From: Bathynomus jamesi
Lineage: Eukaryota > Arthropoda > Malacostraca > Isopoda > Cirolanidae
Length of the DNA: 64,000 bases
Direction: 5' to 3'
Assembly (NCBI GenBank): GCA_023014485.1
Contig: JAJOZX010002351.1
Coordinates: 1 to 64,000 of the forward strand
Under the pieces are notes generated by a model. That model made no database searches, had not been told where the DNA came from, and worked only from the letters and a program-made list of their open reading frames with translations. This document shows, in pieces, positions 12,300 to 22,951 of this stretch. Both the position numbers and the translations under genes were made by a program. Every line of letters begins with the position of its first letter. Position 1 is the first letter of the stretch.

Positions 12300-14087
12300 C
12301 GGTTTTCTGGAATCAGGCAGTGAAGTTTTCTCTTGGGAAGGGCAAACTTGATGCCAAAGAGAGGTTCATTGTCAAGTTAGACAAGTTCTTTGATATTTTG
12401 ACTTGCAAGTGTCAGATTACCAGTTGTGAGGGGGGAGGCTGTGAGGGCTGTGTTATCCAAGCCCACATTAACTGTTCCTGCAGCAGAGAGAAAAAGATTC
12501 CTGTGAAAGATCTTGCCTACATCAAGGGACAGAAAGAGAAGGTTGGAAGTAAGGGACCCCACCAAATAGGGGGTCCTGATCTACCAGAGCACAAGAGACA
12601 GGTGAGGACATTGAAAAGGCAGTGGATGGAAAGGAAGGCAGAGAAAAGGAGAAGGAGCAAGGAGGAAAGTGCTGCAGTAGCAGAGAAGGCAGCCAGGAAG
12701 GATGTTAAGAGATTTTTGGCAGATGGTGATGAGGATCTGGAATTGGAGAGAAGTGGTGATGAAGATGAGTTTGTTCCTGAAGTTGAGCTCTTCCCTCAAC
12801 TGACCCTGAGCCAGCAGCTTCGGCAAAGGTACAGAAAAACTATGATGGGATTCAAAACATTGCCCTTGCTAGTGTAAGGTATGGCATAAGGCTGAGGCCA
12901 ACTGCAGCGATAGCAACAGCAGCTCTGATTGACGCAGGAATCATCACAGAAGACAATACAAGTAAAGTGATTGATAAGAGCAAGGTCAAGAGAGCACAGG
13001 AGAAGTTGATGAGAGAGCTGGGGGAACAGTTCGAGAAGAAGTGCAGGGAGGAGGGGGGGATCTCTTGCATCCTCTTTGATGGGCGGATTGACCTGACCAA
13101 TGTGATGATGGAAGCTGAGGGCAGTGACCAATCTTTTCCCGCAAAGATCAAGGAAGAACACTATAGTGTTGTTAGTGAGCCTGGCAGCTACTATCTGTTC
13201 CACTTTACCCCAGAGAAAGCAACTAAAGAGGAGTCACATGCGGAGAAGATTGCTAAGGTCCTGTTTGCCTGGCTGAAAGAGAGGGGTTATGATAAGACCT
13301 TGTTGGCCATTGGAGGAGACTCAACAAATGTCAACACTGGTGTGAAAGCTGGAGTAATGCGGAAGCTGGAGCTGCACCTGGGGAGAAAGCTGGTCTGGTT
13401 GGTGTGCAACCTGCACACTGTTGAACTTCCCCTGCGCCATCTCATTGTTGACCTTGATGGCCCTACTCTGTCAGACAAAAAATTATCCGGGCCAATAGGA
13501 AAGCTCCTTGATTCTGCTACAGACTTTGATATCAATCCAAACTTCACCCGAATCTCTGTTGGCCCTCCACTGATCAAGCTTCCTGACAAGGTCATTCAAG
13601 ATCTCTCAACTGATCAATACTATGGCTATAAAATTGTCTGTGCAGTCAGGGATGGAGTACTTCCTGCAGGGCTGGCTCTGTTAGAGATAGGACCAGTAAA
13701 CCACAGCCGCTGGCTCACCACAGCGAACAGACTTCTCAGGCTCTGGGTGTCAAAGCACGGACTTAAAGGAAAGAACCTGAAGATTCTGCAATTCATTGTG
13801 GAATTCATCATTGGAGTGTATTACCCATGTTGGTTCAACGTGAAGGTCAAGCACTCCTGGATCGAAGGGCCTAGGCACATCCTCTTTCAGCTGGACTGCC
13901 TCAAGTCCCAGAGAAAGGAGGTGCTGGATATTGTGATGCCAACTGTGAGAAGATCTGCTTGGTATGCCCACAGTGAAGTCATCCTCCAAACACTACTCTG
14001 CTCTGAGGATCAGAAGGAGAGGATTGAAGGGGTGGAGAGAATCCTGGCCATCAGGGGAGAGGGGGACCCGGACACTCAGCTGGGGGA
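12300..14087 (+). pseudogene. Element A transposase-like protein, 5' part (interrupted by Polinton)
   Basis: The first frame (about 12300-12877) has a Cys-rich patch (CKC…SCEGGGCEGC…CSC) and a Lys/Arg-rich coiled-coil-like stretch followed by an acidic patch. A one-base break near 12797 leads into the main frame, about 12850 to the TAG at 14091. That frame contains LFDGRIDLTN, IGGDSTNVNTG, VELPLRHL, SGPIGK, HSRWLTTAN and a long C-terminal helical region. The same series of motifs occurs in element B's protein. The frame runs exactly to the Polinton junction and resumes in register at 32596. The acidic motif spacing suggests an RNase H-like transposase, which is inference. It has no ATG at the start of the open frame, so a 5' exon or a break is likely. 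Confidence 0.75.
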
Positions 14088-14414
14088 GTAGTATAGCCGC
14101 AAAAGGGGAGAGTGCAGGAATGTTGCAGGTTATATATGTAATGTTGCAAAGGGGGTGGGTTGTTGCAAAGGGGGAAGGGGTGTTGTTGCAAAGGGGTGGG
14201 GTTGTTGCAAAGGGGGGTGGGGTTGTTGCAAAGGGGTTGTTGCAAAGGGGGGTTGGGGGGGGGGAAACTTGGAGGCGGCGTTATCCCCCAAGAGAAAGGA
14301 GGAGGAGGAGAGAAAGGAGGAGAGGTGTTCACCTGGCAGGAGCCAAGTGCACATTAAGACTTCAGCCGAGTTGGCGTTGTTTTATAGGCTCCTAATCAGC
14401 CAGTTGGCTGAGTT
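14088..14414. repeat. Polinton left terminal inverted repeat with G-rich minisatellite
   Basis: It is complementary to about 32288-32588, with homology ending near the stretch CAGTTGGCTGAG. The interior (14140-14260) is a short tandem array of GTTGTTGCAAAGGGGG-type units, followed by a purine-rich stretch (14285-14330). Copy number differs between the two ends. Confidence 0.85.
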
Positions 14415-14813
14415 GCCAGATAGCGCCATGTATTCCATTGTATACACTATTATAGACTCCTAATCAGCCAGTTGGCTTAGAAGGCTTAAATATTGCCAGA
14501 TACCTGTTGTATACATTATTAGAATACCGGTAGTAGAAGGCATAACAATAAACAACATTGCATCATTCTTTTTATTATAAATATATAGAAAATAAATATA
14601 CATTTGAGGAATATGCGTATAACAGAAATATATACACACAATTATGGATATATATATATAAAATAAAATATACATTTCATATACACTTCAATATGTACAT
14701 AACAGTACAGGAGAAATATACACACACACACAATTATGGTGATATTATATAAAATAAAATATACATTTCATATACACTTCAATATGTACATAACAGTACA
14801 GGAGAAATATCAA

Positions 14814-14852
<39 letters not shown>

Positions 14853-14920
14853 CACAAATCAATAGAAATATGCGTATAATCGTCAAGCAAAATATATATA
14901 TACAATTCACTTTTTTTTCA
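14415..14920. repeat. AT-rich Polinton subterminal region
   Basis: It contains a degenerate internal repeat of the terminal sequence (TCCTAATCAGCCAGTTGGCT at about 14388 and 14458), TA and CA microsatellites, and two copies of a ~110-bp unit. No gene seen. Confidence 0.65.
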
Positions 14921-14924
14921 AAAT

Positions 14925-15251
14925 ACTAAACTCGGTCTTAATCGAGTTTACAATTACATCATTATTGCTCTGCATTACGCAGTATATGCGGCTTAATAAT
15001 ATTTCACCGCTTAAAGTATAGGGAAACCTGTACTCGATATGAATGACTTTCATATCGTTCAGTACTATTTTTGTTCCCACTTTACAACCGGTTGGTAAGT
15101 CATCTTTAACACGTCTAGAATACAATCAAAAGCACGCACAAAGAGTTCATCGTTAGCTACATTATTAAACACAAGTTTATAAGAACGCTTTTTCCAATCG
15201 AGGGTTTATTTCTACCGACTCGCGCTTTTCAATCGTGAACTCTTCACTCAA
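14925..15251 (-). pseudogene. Polinton ORFa, right-arm copy with two breaks
   Basis: The same gene is intact at 5008-5355. Here an extra base near 15192 and a lost base near 15108 split the frame, leaving the 14925-15107 C-terminal part open. The start codon overlaps the 3' end of ORFb. Function unknown. Confidence 0.6.
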
Positions 15252-15990
15252 CATAGCGGCAATTGAAATAATCTTCTAAATCGTTACGACAACTGCGCGT
15301 TATATAAAGAAATAGTTCTTCAGGGTGAACGGTGTAGGTGAGCTCAGCCTTGTACCGATCAATTGCTTTGTACCAAAGTTCATGGTATTTCAAAGAGTCT
15401 AAACTTTTTAAATAAACATCCAGCACTAGACCATTCTCACCAGCCCTACACTCGGTAAACCCATCGAGCAGAGCAGTGTATGCGTATTCAAGTACTGTAT
15501 CAAAATAAAACATATCCGTAACACGCGCGTCTAATATAGGTTTCAGTTTACGGAATCCGACGATTTCAAACATTCTGTCGAGGATGAAACGGTTTCGCGT
15601 AGGAATAAGAGCGTTATTATCAGAAGCATTCTTCCACATCAGCCTTATATCAATGCACGGCCGATCGTTATTTATACACAACGTACATACAACGGCGTAT
15701 GAGGGCGCGTCACTAATCTGCTCTCTTCTTGTACCTACGTTAGCAGGTATTTTATAACGATCTTCACACCACTTCTCAACTATCACGAAGATTCTATTCA
15801 TCTCCTCGATACTTAAATAAACCCGTTTGTTTGTCGGTCTACATTCCGTTTCCAGTACATAGCTAATGGTACCGGATTTACGTCTGAACACGCGCAACGA
15901 TTTCGTCACGGACACATCGTACGAGGCGTTGAGAATGCTGCTCAAAGGAAGTTCTATCGTATTCGAGGAGCGCACGTCCACTCGGTTCAA
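15244..15990 (-). CDS. Polinton ORFb, unknown function
   Basis: This is a 248-codon open frame, conserved in both arms apart from one residue near position 167, with CRPTNKRVYLS and CIDIRLMWKNAS segments and an acidic C-terminus ending NCRYVE. No ATG opens it and an in-frame stop lies directly upstream. A short ATG-led frame (15878-16099) overlaps its 5' end in another frame, which could be the true N-terminus joined by a break or by splicing. It lies in a leftward block with ORFc and ORFa, with overlapping ends. I recognise no domain; it may be a lineage-specific Polinton accessory gene. Confidence 0.6.
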   Translation of the reverse strand: MNRVDVRSSNTIELPLSSILNASYDVSVTKSLRVFRRKSGTISYVLETECRPTNKRVYLSIEEMNRIFVIVEKWCEDRYKIPANVGTRREQISDAPSYAVVCTLCINNDRPCIDIRLMWKNASDNNALIPTRNRFILDRMFEIVGFRKLKPILDARVTDMFYFDTVLEYAYTALLDGFTECRAGENGLVLDVYLKSLDSLKYHELWYKAIDRYKAELTYTVHPEELFLYITRSCRNDLEDYFNCRYVE

Positions 15991-16155
15991 GCTCTGAGAT
16001 AACTATGAGCCGTGTGAGGCACAGGCAGGAATGGTTCGACGGGCGCTGACTCGATGATACGTGAATGGGCATGTTCGTACGACTCGAATTGTTGCACATA
16101 TTTGTTTTTCCGTTTCGTCACTACCAGCCTACGCACTTTGGATAAGAACTAGGCG

Positions 16156-16744
16156 CTAATCATCTCCACACTCCGGCGCACTATTTGAGAGGAACATATG
16201 CTCATATTTTTCCTTTCTACCCATCAAACGATACTCGTCTCTAAAATCTGTTAAAACTCACGCATGGCACTAGCCACAACCTCACTATGAACCTCATCAT
16301 GATATACGTTAATATAGTGATAAAACACCTAAGATTGTCCATGATCACGAGATTCACATTTTCAGACGTAGGGTATGAGTAATCGACATGGTGTAGCATG
16401 ACGTAATACCGCTTGTCACACCACCCATCCACAAGGCTCATTATCCATACCTGCTGCTTCTCTTCTGCACGCGTTGTTTCTTTTACTTCACGGTGTATGT
16501 GAGACTTTATAAAGTTTAGACCTGCAGCATACTTCAGCACATCGTCTGTGCAACGAAAGCCTTCAACAGTCTCACCAGAACATCCGTAGAGTATTTGTAC
16601 ATCTTGGAACTTCGCACAATCCAATGTGGTTTTAAAAGAGGCATAGGAGGGGGGAATAGGAAGTTTTTCGGTATCCACCACATCCTCACACTTTACTGAA
16701 TACCATTTCATAAACGTTGTGCAAGCGATATTAAAGGTAGCCAT
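16156..16744 (-). pseudogene. Polinton ORFc, unknown function (one break)
   Basis: The ATG at 16744 opens a frame beginning MATFNIACTTFMKWYS that runs to about 16325, where a lost T shifts it; the left-arm copy is open through that point. The product would be about 195 residues with Cys at several positions (VKCEDVV, LDCAKF, GCSGETVEGFRC) and a charged C-terminus. It lies between PolB and ORFb. No family recognised. Confidence 0.6.
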
Positions 16745-16859
16745 ATCAATATACGTCTGATCTGAATACACGTCTGATCTCTCGGGCTTACTGCGGTCGA
16801 CTGACCACGCAGGGACTCCCAGATAGTAGCATGACTCATGCAGTGGGCGGAGCTTAGAA

Positions 16860-16989
16860 CTTTCACCTACACACACACACACACACACACACAAAGGAGA
16901 AAGTGAAACGCTATTTGATTTATTTAATAAACGAGATATTCAAGTTATATATATTTACAAATACGATTTAATAAACGAGATATTCAAGT

Positions 16990-17022
<33 letters not shown>

Positions 17023-17040
17023 ATATATTTACAAATAGAT
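16860..17040. repeat. CA and TA microsatellites with duplicated AT-rich unit
   Basis: There is a CA tract at about 16868-16893, two copies of TTTAATAAACGAGATATTCA (about 16921 and 16968), and a TA tract at 16993-17022. They separate PolB from ORFc. Confidence 0.75.
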
Positions 17041-20000
17041 ACGATTATATACAAGACGTGTGAGTTAGAAGCATCATTGGTATCCAAAGGGTACGGTATC
17101 ATAGGTGCCAGGTAACTGGTAACGTTTCCTATAGGTGTTACGGCACACCATCGTACCCCTAAGTTCCTTCACGCCTCCCAGCTTCTGCGCCCGAAAATTG
17201 TGGGTGCCTACAATTAGTTGGTGAGGTTGCAAACATACTAGATCCTTCAACGACTCAAAGTTAACAACCTCCCGATTCGCATGGTTGAGCGTATACCCTT
17301 TGCCTTCACGATATATTTCATTTCATCCCCTACCCTGACCCGTACCCCATAAGTCTTAGGTCCTGTTGAGATAAAAGAGTCGGCGTATGCGTCGTCCCCA
17401 TACTCATCCTTGATCTCATCAGTGAGCTCGCCGAGGAACTCCCCAATAGCGGGCATGTAATCACCCTCCCTCTCTGTGAATATCACGCTATCTGTATCGG
17501 CATACAATACTCTCCGCCCAAGAGATTGCAATAGACCCCAAAGTTTTATACGGGCTTAGGCTGTTGTGAAGCTCGCCACAGGTATGTTTGTAACCCTTGA
17601 GGTATCTGTGGCAAATTCAGTGTTGTTGTACTTTATTACGTAAGTATTACCTACATTCACGATCTCCATGACCTCTTTATCGGGGGCATTGGCATAATCC
17701 CAGACATCGCTATAACTTTGTGCCAAATGAATGTTCCCTCTGCCGGTATTCTGCGCAAATTTTCCCCATAGACTGTTTAGACACAACTTTGCACTAAAGC
17801 GCTTGCCAGGATTCTTTACAATTTGGACACGATCAAGTTGTATACCTTCGCGGTCGCGGTAACGTTGAATATAGGCAGACTTTTCATCTTCGGTATCAAC
17901 TCCTCGCGGATACCCTGATGCTTCAACCTTATCCTTCAAAAAGGCGTTTATATATGGTGTGAAAAGGTTTGGGAGCTTCTGAAACCTCCACACCTCGTGT
18001 ATCTTCAGTATTCTATAACCATGGCCTACGGCTAGGGCCAGCTCAGGACTTGTATATACGCCTCTGATCTTACGCTGGTGGGGTATATGGTTACATTCGC
18101 CGTTATCCTCTTCCGCGCACTTCACGCACAGGGGAAACATGAGCTTGTCGTCGATAACGACAGGTAAGATCGGCATCCATAAATTGCGTGGGGGGAGTAC
18201 GTCTACGAAAGAGAGCCCAAAGTAATGATCATTCAAATTTTTGAAAATTCATTGATGGAGGGTATGCTAGGTCCCACCAGTTTCTCAGGAGCGCCCACGG
18301 GGTACGGATGGCTCTTCATCACGTATGGGTATAAAGAACAGAAATCGTAGTAATGGAGCTTCACGCCCACCGTAGGTGGAAAGTATAGTCTGAATGGATT
18401 TGTACGTCCTCCAAACAAGCTATCACCACATTTGAGAGGGTCCAGCACCATTGAACGCTTGATCGTTTTTATTTCCTCACGGTATACATCGTCTGTCTCC
18501 ATCCGTGCATCATATTCATGCTCCCACAAAACTTTGTGAGTGAACTGTGATCCTATAAGTTGATCGCGGGTGCGGGTCCCTGCAAGACAGTCGGCAGGAG
18601 ATCTACCGTGGATATCTCCGACGATACCGCACTCATGGCGGGGGCATCCATGCCACCAGCATCCATTAAAGGAATACACAGTCTTCACACCAGTGACACG
18701 GTTTTCACTTAACCCATCAACCCAAAAAACACGTCCATTAATCTTAATGGGTACTTCACCCGTGTTGCGGGCGTGCTTTATGTATACACCTGTTTGTTGC
18801 TGCAGGTGTATGAGCCAGTAAATAGCCTTGTGTCCGTAACTGCGGGGGTTGTTTCGGTGAATAATGGCTAAGGTGTCTTTAGGCATGAAGTTATTCTTGA
18901 ACACCGTAAAACATAATGATGCGATGGTGGTTGCGACTTGCAGTGGATCGCATTTGAAACGGGCTATGTACATACTTCTAAAGGCCTGGAAACATACTCT
19001 AAGCACGAGCACATCATTCACGCAATAACGCTCACATTCATCAGCTATATTATAAGGGTTACTCATTAAAACTGTCGTAGTATCGATCAAAGTCTTCACG
19101 TTCATCCATGCAGTCAAAATAATGTTTGGGGGGTGGTGGGCCTACGTAGTTTAAAGTCTCGCTGGTGAGGAAAGTGTATGGGAAGTATCCTTTGGAAACT
19201 TCAGCTGCTACTCCCATCACCTTGGGTAGCTTTGCTAATTTACAAGGTGTGAATAATAAAGTATCTTTAAATTGTACATTGCCTCTTATCTGCATCTGTA
19301 TTAATTTGTTGCCTCTTTTCAATGGATCACCTGTAAATATCTCAGAGGATTCGTGTTCAAGCAACTCCTTATAAAGGAACTGCGTGTCAAACTTTGCCCC
19401 GTTATGGGCGAGAATATACACAGTCATTTTTTTGAACTTGTCGGCTAACTTGACAATATAGGACAAATAGTTTCACAGGACTATCGCTGACATTCGTTTT
19501 AAAAACGTTTGTCCGTTTACCGCATTTGGGGCACTCGTCACATTCGATACATTCGATACCCATACACTCATCACAGATGGTCTGGCTCACAAGTAAATGT
19601 GGAATTACCTCTTTGGTTTCAGCGTTCGTATATGTTTCTATATCGTAGTACACAGTTATACAAGGGTTATTTTTAGGCTTAGCATCTTTCATATAACACA
19701 CATGCTTTACTCCATCCGCCTTATATTCCTCCTGGCATGTAGGACAGTGAATTACGTCGCACTTGTGCTTAAATTTTCCCCAATTATCCATTGTGTGAAA
19801 CATACCACATTCACAGATTCTCATTTTCCTGCACGTACCAATTGATTTATGGAGATCAAAGCAGCTATTATTGAAAAATGTGCGTCTACACACATCACAG
19901 TCTCTCTTCTCAGCTTCAACTACACGGCTTTCACATTTGGTGCTTTTACACTGCTCACATACCATGTGACATTCTTTACAATGTCTCACTATATCATCCG

Positions 20001-21215
20001 CAAACTCGAGGCACCCCTTACGCAAATCATGATGTCTCCCATATTTTCGACTTTTGTCATAACTCGCGTAAAGCCCCCTTATATTACGGATGGGGAGATA
20101 CGTGTCCCTGACAATCCTAAAAAAGTAGGGGCCTTGTACGATCTCTCACACAGCTTTTAAAAACATACACAGTCCGGCGGCGATCATCCAAACCAATATA
20201 ACTATGCGCACATTCATTTCCTGTTCTACCTTTCTCAGCTCTTCAGGACCCATATTACAGTCAAATTCAAGTTCACAGTCTACAGCTAGTTTACGGGCAC
20301 GCTCAACGATCGTAGGCAGCCAAATTTTTTGAGTCCGTGTATTTTGTACAGTAAACATACGTGCTAAGAGTACTGCTATAAAGCCGCAACCACGATCGAC
20401 GTTTATATGCCTTCGGTAAATAGTTGGAGAATTGAAGTTAAGAGTGTACGGTATGGCACTATGACCCGCAACACGGAATACACGGTCAATATTTACCGTG
20501 AAGTTGTCCATATTGAAGGCTATACTACTTTGGACGGCTTGCATTATACGCCCTAATATATATTCTACATCTTCAGCAGCCAAACGTCTAAACGGTACTA
20601 TCACCCAATAATCGTCTACATCACCGTCATCTGACTCGAACCCAAAGGACAGACTCGTCCTGACCTCACGCTCGTCGCGATTCTGAAGAGCAAACTCTAT
20701 AATACGCTCTACAACCCTGCGTATCCCTCGCTCAATTCCATTGCTATACAGGGCTCTATGGTCGACCCTGACTCTATACCGATTTCTAGTCAAGGCGGGG
20801 GTGGGGGCTGCGGCGCGCACCAACTCGAACGTAATAACATCCTCAACAGAACGGGGGGCGGATGAATTAGTGGCTATATTAGGTGCTGCTGCTGGGGGCC
20901 CTGTTGCGTAGGAGGGTTGGGGATCTATTATTGTAGACTTAACAGAACGGGGGGCGGAATAAGGGGTATATTAGCGGGAGGTGCTGCTGCTGTGGAGGTT
21001 GTTGCGTAAGAGGTTGAGGGTTGGGGTCTGCTGCAACAGGTACGTATTCGGCCGCTTTATACCTGATGTGGGGTTCTCATACCTCCGCTTTGGACGTGCA
21101 ACCTGTATCCTGGTGAGGGTTCAGGGGAGGAGATCACATCTACACTGTCGTCGAGGTCATCCGTAATGATAGGGTGCTCTACCTCATCGTCGGTTCTGTG
21201 GGAGAAGAAATATAA
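17040..21215 (-). pseudogene. POLB: Polinton protein-primed family B DNA polymerase
   Basis: A protein-primed B-family polymerase replicates linear DNA from a terminal protein. Reading leftward from about 21215 there is a Pro/Gln/Ala-rich N-terminal region, then an N-terminal domain typical of Polinton PolB (20146-20823). Next is a Cys-rich zinc-finger-like segment (about 19750-20025), exonuclease motif DIET (about 19640) and AHNGAKFD (about 19395). Polymerase motif A DFCSLYP is at about 18335, motif B LNSLWG at about 17770 and motif C YADTDS at about 17495. The open pieces are 20146-20823, 19402-20025, 19059-19466, 18233-19117, 17556-18236 and 17247-17531. The total span is about 1,300 codons. 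Breaks lie near 20175, 19440, 19070, 18235, 17550 and 17270. No ATG opens the N-terminal frame, and TTCTTCTCCCACAG precedes it like a 3' splice site. Confidence 0.9.
20840..21040 (-). repeat. Imperfect tandem duplication in the PolB N-terminal coding region
   Basis: A ~100-120 bp unit containing AACAGAACGGGGGGCGG and a run encoding Gln/Pro/Ala occurs twice (about 20846 and 20940). It lies in the low-complexity N-terminus and may contribute to the frame breaks there. Confidence 0.65.
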
Positions 21216-21278
21216 GGATCAGCACTCAAAATTTGTAATATTTTGTAAATGACCCACTAGGAGTGTGACGTGTTAGAA
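21216..21278. promoter_or_regulatory. Divergent intergenic region between PolB and the ATPase
   Basis: Only about 60 bp separate the leftward PolB frame from the ATPase ATG at 21279. The two transcription units diverge from here, so a shared or overlapping promoter is likely (inference). The stretch is AT-rich (TTTGTAATATTTTGTAAATG) but I see no canonical TATA box. Confidence 0.4.
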
Positions 21279-21903
21279 ATGGACTCTGTAGAAAAATTCA
21301 GATTCACGAGCCCATCCACATGTATTATATCTGGACCTACAGGATGTGGTAAAACTGTGTTTATGCTTAAATCATTAAAGAAAAGGGCGAGATGTTCTCG
21401 AAATTTGTGCATAAAGTTATATGGTGCTATTCGACGTATCAATCAGTGTTCAACGAGTACCAAGATGATATTTTGTTCCACAAAGGTGTATATGACGTTA
21501 ATTCGCTAAAGGGAACTGAACATACAATCATTGTAATTGACGATCTCATGTTGGAGATGGATAAACGTTTGCCGAGACATTTACAGTATACTCCCACCAT
21601 CTTAACATAAGCGTGTTCTTCATCATCAGAATCTATTTTTCAAAATAGATACATGCGCGATGTGTCGTTAATACGCAATATCTAGTCTTATTCGCGCAAC
21701 GTAGAGATGTATCACAAATTGGGGTATTAGCCAATCAAATGTTCCCGAATCAGCGTAAGGAGTTTTTGGAAGTTTATAAAGAAGCTACAAGCACGCGTTA
21801 CGGATATTTGCTTTGCGACCTTCATCCGCGAAACACGTTTAGAGTGCTTCTGCGAACGAATATATTTCCAAACGAGCCTGAAACGGTGTATATTCCAGAA
21901 TGA
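21279..21903 (+). pseudogene. ATP: Polinton genome-packaging ATPase (FtsK/HerA, A32-like)
   Basis: The ATG at 21279 gives MDSVEKFRF, followed by a Walker A motif SGPTGCGKT (about 21328-21355). The Walker B motif IIVIDD is at about 21528-21545. The C-terminal third, with a QMFPN…YGYLL pattern typical of this ATPase in Polintons, reaches the TGA at 21903. The enzyme is expected to pump DNA into the capsid. The frame is broken near 21390, 21590 and 21690. Its stop overlaps the ATG of the next gene by four bases (ATGA). Confidence 0.85.
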
Positions 21904-22223
21904 CAAAGAGACTAAAGAAATACCATGAATTAATAAAAATCTATCATCGACTGCCCCGGGCAATGCAGCAGATGTTTATTAAAAATATCGACTCTGACTT
22001 TTTAAAATGCATCTGTGAAATCTGTCTTAACGTTATAAATTGCAATGTATCAATGAAAACCCATCAGAAGGCTCGCCTACGCCGCTACAAGAACATAATA
22101 CGTACACTCGCTCGTAAAAGTCAAACTGTAGCGAAGAAAAAACGAGTTATTGTGCAAACAGGAGGGTCATTTCTCCCCATCTTATTTTCAGTTTTGGGCC
22201 CTTTACTGACTAGATTAATATAA
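21900..22223 (+). CDS. Small conserved Polinton protein with basic middle and hydrophobic C-terminus
   Basis: This is a 107-residue protein with a Cys-containing segment (CICEICLNVINCN), a strongly basic centre (HQKARLRRYKN, KKKRVIV) and a hydrophobic tail (GGSFLPILFSVLGPLLTRLI). It follows the ATPase with an ATGA overlap and is followed by the next gene with a TAATG overlap. A protein of this size, order and layout is common in animal Polintons, but its function is not established. The tail could be membrane-active (inference). Confidence 0.75.
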   Translation: MTKRLKKYHELIKIYHRLPRAMQQMFIKNIDSDFLKCICEICLNVINCNVSMKTHQKARLRRYKNIIRTLARKSQTVAKKKRVIVQTGGSFLPILFSVLGPLLTRLI

Positions 22224-22951
22224 TGAAGAAAGTGGTAGTGATTCCCCACGAGGTGTACGCCTCACTGCAAAGAGACACGGATCTAGATCCCCGTAAAAGC
22301 AGACTTAAAAGAATGGAAAGCGAATTGTTAGCCCTATTAAACAGTGAAAAAACACCTGATGAGAAAAGAATCTTATACCAAGAAGCTCTGCAGAAATTTC
22401 TTCACGAGTACGAAAATTATAAGAGCCCTACAGAGATTCCTGTGGTTATTAGGCACAGCACGGGGGACGATGGCGACATAGGACCTGTACCCGACGACAC
22501 AGCTGACCAACCAAAAAGATTAGCCACACAACATATCGAACATGTATTAAAAAATACCCTCCCACTTACATTGAGGAGTAAAGGCTTAAGTCTTTATAAT
22601 CTATTGAATGAGGATCCCGCCATACAATGGACCGATACAGGGGAGATCATTGTGGAAGGATCAAAGGTACAGGGATCGAATATCGTAGACATTGTCCATG
22701 ATCTGGTGAGAAAGTGGGATAGGCCATCACCATCAGGATGGAAGCATATTAAAGCAAGACTACAACAAATAAATGTCCCTAAAACGTTGATAGGAAATCT
22801 GAACAGGTTAAAAGACTTGGAACATGCAACGCCTGTGACACAATTGAAGGCGCCGTCACCCCCGGCGGTAACACCTTTGAAGAGGAGCAAGAAGAGGTTA
22901 AACCAACCCTACCCACGTGCCTCTAAAATACGCAAATGGCTAACGTATTAA
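22223..22951 (+). CDS. Conserved Polinton protein of unknown function upstream of integrase
   Basis: This 242-residue protein is intact. It has a charged helical N-terminal half (about 1-75), a low-complexity acidic/proline linker (about 85-105), a C-terminal globular part with the pattern WTDTGEIIVEGSKVQGSNI, and a basic tail. Polintons commonly carry a protein of this layout between the ATPase and capsid genes. It overlaps the integrase ATG by 16 bases. Function not known to me. Confidence 0.7.
   Translation: MKKVVVIPHEVYASLQRDTDLDPRKSRLKRMESELLALLNSEKTPDEKRILYQEALQKFLHEYENYKSPTEIPVVIRHSTGDDGDIGPVPDDTADQPKRLATQHIEHVLKNTLPLTLRSKGLSLYNLLNEDPAIQWTDTGEIIVEGSKVQGSNIVDIVHDLVRKWDRPSPSGWKHIKARLQQINVPKTLIGNLNRLKDLEHATPVTQLKAPSPPAVTPLKRSKKRLNQPYPRASKIRKWLTY

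Larger units (their letters stand above)
10137..20279. repeat. Right arm of the ~10.1-kb inverted repeat
   Basis: This is the partner of 1-10120, separated from it by only 16 bases (10121-10136). The arm continues without a break into single-copy Polinton sequence at 20280, inside the PolB gene. The right arm is therefore the one collinear with the rest of the locus. Neither arm is uniformly better: some ORFs are intact only here and others only in the left arm. Confidence 0.95.
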
